Source: Porites lobata (taxonomy: Eukaryota; Cnidaria; Anthozoa; Scleractinia; Poritidae). Taken from it: 64,000 nucleotides of DNA. The notes beneath the pieces are model-generated. The model made no database searches. It was given only the letters and a program-made list of their open reading frames with translations, and was not told the DNA's origin. The DNA is taken from the NCBI GenBank assembly GCA_942486035.1, contig CALNXK010000124.1, positions 1,095,001-1,159,000 on the forward strand, written 5' to 3'. Below are positions 58,229 to 64,000 of this stretch, one piece after another. The stretch's first letter is position 1. Each line of letters opens with the position of its first letter. The position numbers and the translations under genes were made by a program.

Positions 58229-59011
58229 TTCTACCTGCGCCCAGCCCCCCCCCCCTGGGCTGACCCCCGGGCATTAGCATTTTTTTTGCCTTAGATGGCA
58301 AATTCCAGGGGGTGGGGACTCTTCAGGTGTCAAATCCCCCGGGGTGGGGACGAAAAAAGAGGGCAAATGCCCCGTCCTCCGTCAACACTGCAACTTTTTT
58401 CATTGATCGCACAGTCAAACAGTGCCATTTTAAACATTTTAATGTGCGATTTTTTGTGTCAATTAACGTCTTCCTTTGTAATAGCGCGAGGATTCTAATT
58501 AAGACTTCACGCCGCGACGACATCAGTTTATGGTTTTAGTATTGACATTAAAATTAATAGAGCTCTGTAATATTATATGCTATGAATAGTTTTATAAATA
58601 TGAAAGGATGTTCTTCAAATAATATCAACAGAAATTTGATTCAATAACCAAAAAACGTTGATTCACGTCGATAGCTCCAATTTCGCTACGTAATTCTGGC
58701 TTTATAAGCAATGAAGAAATGCAACATACATGTAAAGTCGAGAACATGCCTTTACAACCATCTACAATTTAATCCTGTCCTTTACAGACGAGCCAATCTG
58801 CTTTTTTTCCAGTAAAACCGTCTTTGTAGTTATATTCCGATGGGAAGCCGAGTGCGTGTCAAAAGCTCGGGAATGACCCAGGGTTGGCAAATGCCCGGTC
58901 CCCGGGCAGTGAAAAATTTGCAAATGCCCCACTCCTGGGACTGACGAGGCGGGCAAATGCCTCGCAGTTGCCCGGGGGGGGCTGGGCGCAGGTGGAATTG
59001 ACTGATGTATA
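58213..59011. mobile_element. 793 bp inverted-terminal-repeat element in copy B
   Basis: CATCAGTCAATTCTACCTGC near 58219 and the inverted GGTGGAATTGACTGATG before 59008 form TIRs that continue into C-rich and G-rich tracts. ATA on each side could be a 3 bp TSD. Copy C has the uninterrupted sequence AGAATAAGATACTGG at 61679. The short open frames inside are G/C-rich repeat and not genes. Confidence 0.8.
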
Positions 59012-59088
59012 AGATACTCGTGCTATCTCTCCTTCATGAAGAAGACCTAGGCTTCAATTTGTAATCGAAGAAGCTTCAAAAATGCAAA

Positions 59089-60198
59089 GCGGAAAGCAAG
59101 AGACTATAAAGGGGACAGAGAGGGCATCCCCCATATACACCCTATTCCATAGGTAATTCGTCTCGAGTTATTTTTAGAATCGGGATAAAGTTACCTCGTG
59201 CGAGGCGTGCATATTTCGTGGAGGTTTCGCATGACCAAACCCCGTGCAAAACATGTCGGGCGAGAGGCAATGAAAGCGTAAAAAGATCGAGAGCATTCCT
59301 GAATATTGAAGCGAAATGAGTCGGCGCTCACCTGGGAAAAAGGAATTGCTGGACTCTTTGACAACCCGTGAAATCAGTTTAACTCGAAGTTGTCGTAACT
59401 TCAGTGCTTTAATAAAATGAGAAATTTCGCCGGTCTATTGAAACCGGTCGTTTGTACAATTTAGGGAGTTTAAGATCCAACGACACGAACGACAACTAGA
59501 ACGTCAAAAAAACAATAGGTTTAATTAGCAAAACAACAACTTCGCACGTGCAACACACTTTTTTGCTCATTTCTTTCCCGTTTTTGCACTACTACGACGT
59601 GAAAATGCCTAATTTCGCGTTTTATGGAGGACGTAAATAAGCAACCACGAAATTTTATTTCTCTTTCTAGCTTGAATATGGTCCCTTGAAATTCAGCTTT
59701 AGGAGGGTTCGCCTACAATTGACAAAGTAAGTGGGTAGGAATAATCGCTATAAAGACAGAAAAAAATAAACATCAAACCAGAAATTGCTCTCTTCAAACT
59801 GTAAATTATAAATGATCCTGAGAGAGTATTTAGTGTGTTAAGGATTTCCCTGCTCTACTGTTAGCTCTATACAAGAGAGGAAGGGCGATTCTTTTTTAAT
59901 TTCGGTTTCGCTGACACAGCTTTCGCAGAAATCTCGCTGTAGTCGTTTTCGTCGACAAAAGGAATAGCAAAATCGCTCTCCGCGTCTTCCCCCATTTTGT
60001 TCTGCGTCATTTCGTGAAGGACGCGTGGCTCTCAGCGTGGGTCATCCACGCGGAACACATTCGCGCTATGTGATTGGCTGTTGTCTAATCCCCCTTGAGA
60101 TCTGTGGTGTTAAAAATAACTCGAGACGAATTACTTATGGAATAGGGTGTATAAGGGGGATGCCCTCTCTGTCCCCTTTATAGTCTCTTGGGGGAAAG
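59089..60198. mobile_element. 1,094 bp hAT-like non-autonomous element in copy B, 8 bp TSD
   Basis: The TIRs of about 75-80 bp begin CAAGAGACTATAAAGGGGAC at 59097 and the inverse ends at 60190. Flanks GCGGAAAG and GGGGAAAG are an 8 bp TSD with one mismatch. Copy C has the empty site (AAAGCGGGAAGTCATC, 61759). The interior carries the repeat also seen at 4.0-4.3 kb. No transposase is present. Confidence 0.88.
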
Positions 60199-60530
60199 TT
60201 ATCACTTTTAAGTATAGCGACGTTAACTACTCTGTTTTGACTTTGTTAGACAATTAAATATATCTGCCGGGGCTCGCACACAGGAAGACATAATAAAATA
60301 AAATGAAACACTCAATACCTGTAACGGAAGACACGGAAGTGCTACCTGAATATCATGACGTGAATTATTTTGTTTTAATTTTATTATCAAAGCAATTAAA
60401 TATATCTGCCTGCGCTAACTCTTGCTCAAGGAAAGGTAAACTTCGTAACACTCCAGGCACTTTGAAACAGACGATCATTATCAACTAATTACGATTGGCG
60501 GGCTTCCTGTTGGTTTGTTATTTCGTGTTT

Positions 60531-62100
60531 GTTATTCCGTTTTCAAATAACAACCGATTGGACTGGGCCTTTATTTCTAGTTTTTACGACTTTTTCAACG
60601 ATTGTACAAAGAAATAAATGTAGCTTGGGTAATGGAAGAACCAGTGTTGTACAATCGTAAACCACCATTAATTTCTGCTGAAGATAAAAACGAAACGATT
60701 TGTGTACAATTTATATCGTGAAATTGACTAACGATAGGAGCACTACGCAGTTTTTCGTTTACTAAAACTTTTAGTGCGTGCACGGCCACTTACAACAAAC
60801 AAATAGCTCATGCGAGCACAGACATAGTGTCTGTTTGCGAAAAAAAATGAAAACTAAAATAAGAAAGTTACAGTCAACAGAGTAACCAAGAGGAAGATAT
60901 GCAATGGGTGAAAAGGTTGGGCATCACTGAACTGGCTCGTTTCCGGCTAATATGGGCCCCGCAGCTTACAACACGGCATTGTTTTTTGAGAAGCTTCGCG
61001 CGCTCGATTTCTGCCGCCCAACACCGATGCCCATGACGGATGTTGAAGCTTTTCCAAGAACTCAACACAATATTTAACTCAAAATGTGTTCTTACATATT
61101 AATGTTTTATTTCGGCTCTCAGTATAAATGTTCGTGCGAGTTGGCCCGTTTGTTTTAAACGTTTTCTTTGCAAACAAGAAACATAATTGACGTAACATAA
61201 TAAATAAGAGGAAGTTTTAAGACTGTAAGTGTTATAACTTGTGCATGAAGAAATAGGTACCTTTGTTTCAACTAAACAACGACAACTGTAATTAAATGTA
61301 TCTGTCAGGGCTTGCACCGGGAAGACAAATAAAACACTTAAGGGTACTTGAAACACCTGTAAACGAAAGACGCTTATTAATTGAGTTCATATTTTAAAAA
61401 AGAACCAAAAAATAAACAGAATTCTTTATTGGACGTGGTCACGAACATGCATTGAAGACTCCATACAACTGACGCCGTCGGTTTTAAGGTTAACTTCCTG
61501 ACATTTTCCGTTTCTGAATGTATGGACACATAACCTTTCAACTCGAGTTTTGTCAAACAGTTGGTTTTAAAGTGAACCAAATGATTTCAGAATCATAGAG
61601 AACAAAACGCGTGGCCGCTAAGCCATATCGAACCTGTATCCATGCATGAGTTGTGTTGCAACCTTTTTGTTTAACCCAGAATAAGATACTGGTGCTATCT
61701 CTCCTTCATGAAGAAGACCTAGGCTTCAATTTGTAATCGAAGAAGCTTCAAAAATACAAAGCGGGAAGTCATCACTTTTAAGTATAGTGACTTAAACTAC
61801 TCTGTTTTTTTACTTTGTTAGACAATTAAATATATCTGCCTGGGCTCGCACACAGAAAGACATAATAAAATAAAATGAAACACTCAGTACCTGTATCGGA
61901 AGACACGGAAGTGCTACTTGAATATCATGACGTGAATTATTTTGTTTTAATTTTATTATTAAAGCAATTAAATATATCTGCCTGCGCTAACTCTTGCTCA
62001 AGGAAAGGTAAACTTCGTAACACTTCAGGCAATTTGAAACAGACCATTATTATCAACTGATTACGATTGGCGGGCTTCCTGTTGGTTTGTTTCGTGTCCT
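60531..62100. repeat. Segmental repeat, copy C
   Basis: It repeats copy B in order: CAATCGTAAACCACCATTAA (60653), GCTTCGCGCGCTCGATTTC (60993), GTCAGGGCTTGCACCGGG (61304), TTTGTAATCGAAGAAGCTTC (61730), GGCGGGCTTCCTGTTGG (62069). It lacks both late transposons of copy B and the left part of the LINE fragment. A 61-residue frame (60303-60488 in B, 61875-62060 in C) is nearly the same in both copies, but this follows from DNA identity and is not evidence of coding. Confidence 0.8.
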
Positions 62101-64000
62101 TTTACTCTTTTAGCTACCTAGCAAAAAAACTGACTAAGTTAACTTTGGCGGAACGAAATCTCGCATTTGTGTTTCAGTATTTTCCAAAGTTAAGACACTA
62201 TACATCCCCTGATAGAGAAGGGGCCGCAAGGACAACCTTGACGAGTCACGTGAAGGTTAGCCATTTTCAGTGCAAAGGCGATATCTTCGTCCTCAGCTTC
62301 TACTGGTCCGGCCGGGAATCAAACCGTAACCCACTCCCTATATACCAGCGCTGTCACGGGCCCTGGTTGTTTAAACGTTGTATAGCGCTATCAACCGGAT
62401 AAATCACTATTCAGCAGAGAAGTATCAGTGAAACCAATTGCGCTATCCACTAGGTAGAGAATTAATTAGTGGATAGCGTTATCGAATTTTCCGAAAACTC
62501 GGCCCAGGAGAGAATCCTATTTTGAGATCAGAGGACATTGTTAAAATCAGAGATTTCCTTAACCCTTTCACTGCCAAACGTAGTTATAGCAAATTTCGAC
62601 CAGATCTCCAAATTTCATTTTCTAACATTTTGGAAAACAAACAGTACCATGTGTAAGTACAGGCAGGGAGCTTTCATTTGAATGGTCACATCATAGGATT
62701 TCGTCCACAAACGAAAAGTTACAGTCACCTTTCAAAACTCCATCAAGCACTCTGGCAGTGAAAGGGTTAAATCAGATGCGAATAAAATCGTAGAGACAAA
62801 CATTTGTTGTGTGTATTTTAGTCAATTTCGTCAAACATTTCTGCAAAGTTTGCGCCATGGGCGAGAGGCAGATAGCTACCTCCTTTTATTGCGACACCTC
62901 TCTCCTGCCCAGAGGCTCCCACTTGGTATTCCAATAGCATTTATTAAATAGTAAGCTTGCGGTGGACGATGGAAAGCAAGGTCTCTCTTTCCCCTTCCCA
63001 ATGTTCTCCGCGCGCTGTCTATGTTCCCTCCGCCAACCTTCCTAAGACACAGACAAGTCTCTACGGAGGTGAGAACTGCGCAATTTTTACCTTTTAGTAC
63101 CTGACAGGGTGTCTCAGTAATAACTCTGGCTGGGTTCATTTAGCACAGTGAAGTCAGCAAGGGTATTGTCCTTCTGAGGTAGAGTTTAGTTAACCAGTTT
63201 GGGAAATCTTATCCTGTTACTCTCCTCCGCGCATGTGCCACGCGGAGGATAGACTGCGTTTACCCTCGCCCCAGCTTTAGAGCCAGACACGCTTGCTACG
63301 CAGGTTGTGTGGAGGCTGGGGATAAAAGCAAGGAAAGCGTGCAGGAGATTATCGAAAGCATAAGGCTTCTGTTTACACTCGAGAACGATGACTTCGGAGC
63401 GGTTTCTCAGTGTAAAGGAGCGAAGCTGCGCCGCGCCGATCTTGAAAGTGGGTTGTCATATATCGGATACTAGGTTTCTGTACCACTCTTTTCCGCAGTG
63501 TGAACAGGTGTTCACAATACAAATAAGTCGGATAGAATTGCAATAGAAAATATTGTGACTACTAAAACACGAGTTTATTCATTTAGCTTTCAATTAGTGC
63601 TGAATGCAACCTCTTAAGCCCTCCTCAAAATAATAATAATAAAAAACACTATTCACCTTTTCCATATGTTAAGCTATTCCTATAAGTCTATTTCGGCAGT
63701 GATTTATTCGGACTGATGTCGATCAGCCCACGGTATTAGGTCGTTTCGCCTGCACTTAAGTCGATTCGCCCGATGTTAACTTATCGTTCTTTCAGCCAGA
63801 AAAAAAAAGAAAAAAGAGAATAAGCGTGGAAAGACAGTCACTGCAAATGCGGGTCCGAATGTGGGTCAACAGCTTTTCCTAGTGCCAACATAACAAAATA
63901 TCTCAAAGATCGACGTCGCGATCATTGCGATCGCTGAGGTATACCTTTATACCTTCTACCTCAAATATAATTATCTAGATTGCTAATATCGTTTTGATCG
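62101..64000. other. Intergenic repeats at the window end
   Basis: No gene is supported. The stretch 62300-62345 on the minus strand has a B-box-like GGTTTGATTCCC and may be a decayed tRNA-type SINE. The stretch 62760-63280 matches 42.1-42.5 kb. The motif GTCGATTCGCCCGATG at 63761 is also found in variant form near 14.40 and 14.53 kb. The minus open frame 62876-63139 has no recognisable protein character. Confidence 0.45.

Larger units (their letters stand above)
56590..60530. repeat. Segmental repeat, copy B (tandem with copy C)
   Basis: The copy runs from the GTTTAGCTCCGGCTTCG block at 56638 through GCTTCGCGCGCTCGATTTC (57115), GTCAGGGCGTGCACCGGG (57431) and TTTGTAATCGAAGAAGCTTC (59059) to GGCGGGCTTCCTGTTGG (60496). 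It is interrupted by transposons at 58.2-59.0 and 59.1-60.2 kb that copy C lacks. Outside these insertions B and C are much closer to each other than to copy A at 34.7 kb. Confidence 0.8.

Noticed and set aside
58295..58539. Overlapping frames in G/C-rich sequence
   Set aside because: They lie inside the 793 bp transposon near its C- and G-rich tracts; the composition is that of the repeat.
60303..62060. Pair of nearly identical 61-residue frames suggesting a gene pair
   Set aside because: The whole surrounding DNA is duplicated (copies B and C); similarity of the frames is no more than that of the flanks.
1..64000. CRISPR arrays, rRNA genes, bacterial operons
   Set aside because: No regularly spaced repeats with unique spacers, no rRNA-like sequence and no operon structure were found; the genes have animal exon structure.

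Overview
The window is animal DNA, most likely from a stony coral or a close anthozoan. It is AT-rich, has multi-exon genes with GT-AG introns, small single-exon genes spaced kilobases apart, a very high load of short inverted-repeat DNA transposons (MITEs), decayed LINE ends, and no operons or bacterial gene structure. The coral assignment rests on the general look of the repeats and genes as I remember them, not on a search.

Layout. From 1 to 7.7 kb I see only repeats and one decayed coiled-coil relic. At 7.7 and 11.3 kb there are two single-exon paralogs of unknown function, with a shared N-terminal motif and a Cys/His motif near the C-terminus. From 14.9 to 31.7 kb lies one complete 12-exon gene for a GH85 endo-beta-N-acetylglucosaminidase (ENGASE), whose introns hold at least six recognisable mobile elements. 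Its first exon is cut by a 2,967 bp foldback transposon with a perfect 9 bp target duplication. The original start codon (14922) is now 3 kb upstream, and the ORF starts from an internal ATG carried by the target duplication. A truncated LINE with a 14 bp target duplication lies just past the stop codon.

From 34.7 to 43.9 kb and again from 52 to 63.3 kb are two diverged segmental-duplication blocks. They carry a three-member family of small single-exon genes on the minus strand (39.1, 52.2 and 54.3 kb; the middle one is frameshifted). They share a core with the motifs ALNDEC and YANK, and two of them share a promoter with a TATA-like box and a 17 bp palindrome. A partial, frameshifted copy of ENGASE exons 8-9 lies at 42.8-43.9 kb. 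At 48.3 kb is an intronless arfaptin-like AH/BAR-domain gene. From 56.6 to 62.1 kb a unit is tandemly duplicated, and one copy has taken two extra transposons that the other copy lacks.

Functionally, ENGASE would trim free or misfolded-glycoprotein N-glycans in the cytosol, and the arfaptin-like protein would bind curved membranes or small GTPases. The other gene families have no assignable role. I see no evidence that neighbouring genes act as one system. The strongest unusual biology is the transposon-split ENGASE start and the small lineage-specific gene family with alternative membrane-targeting N-termini.
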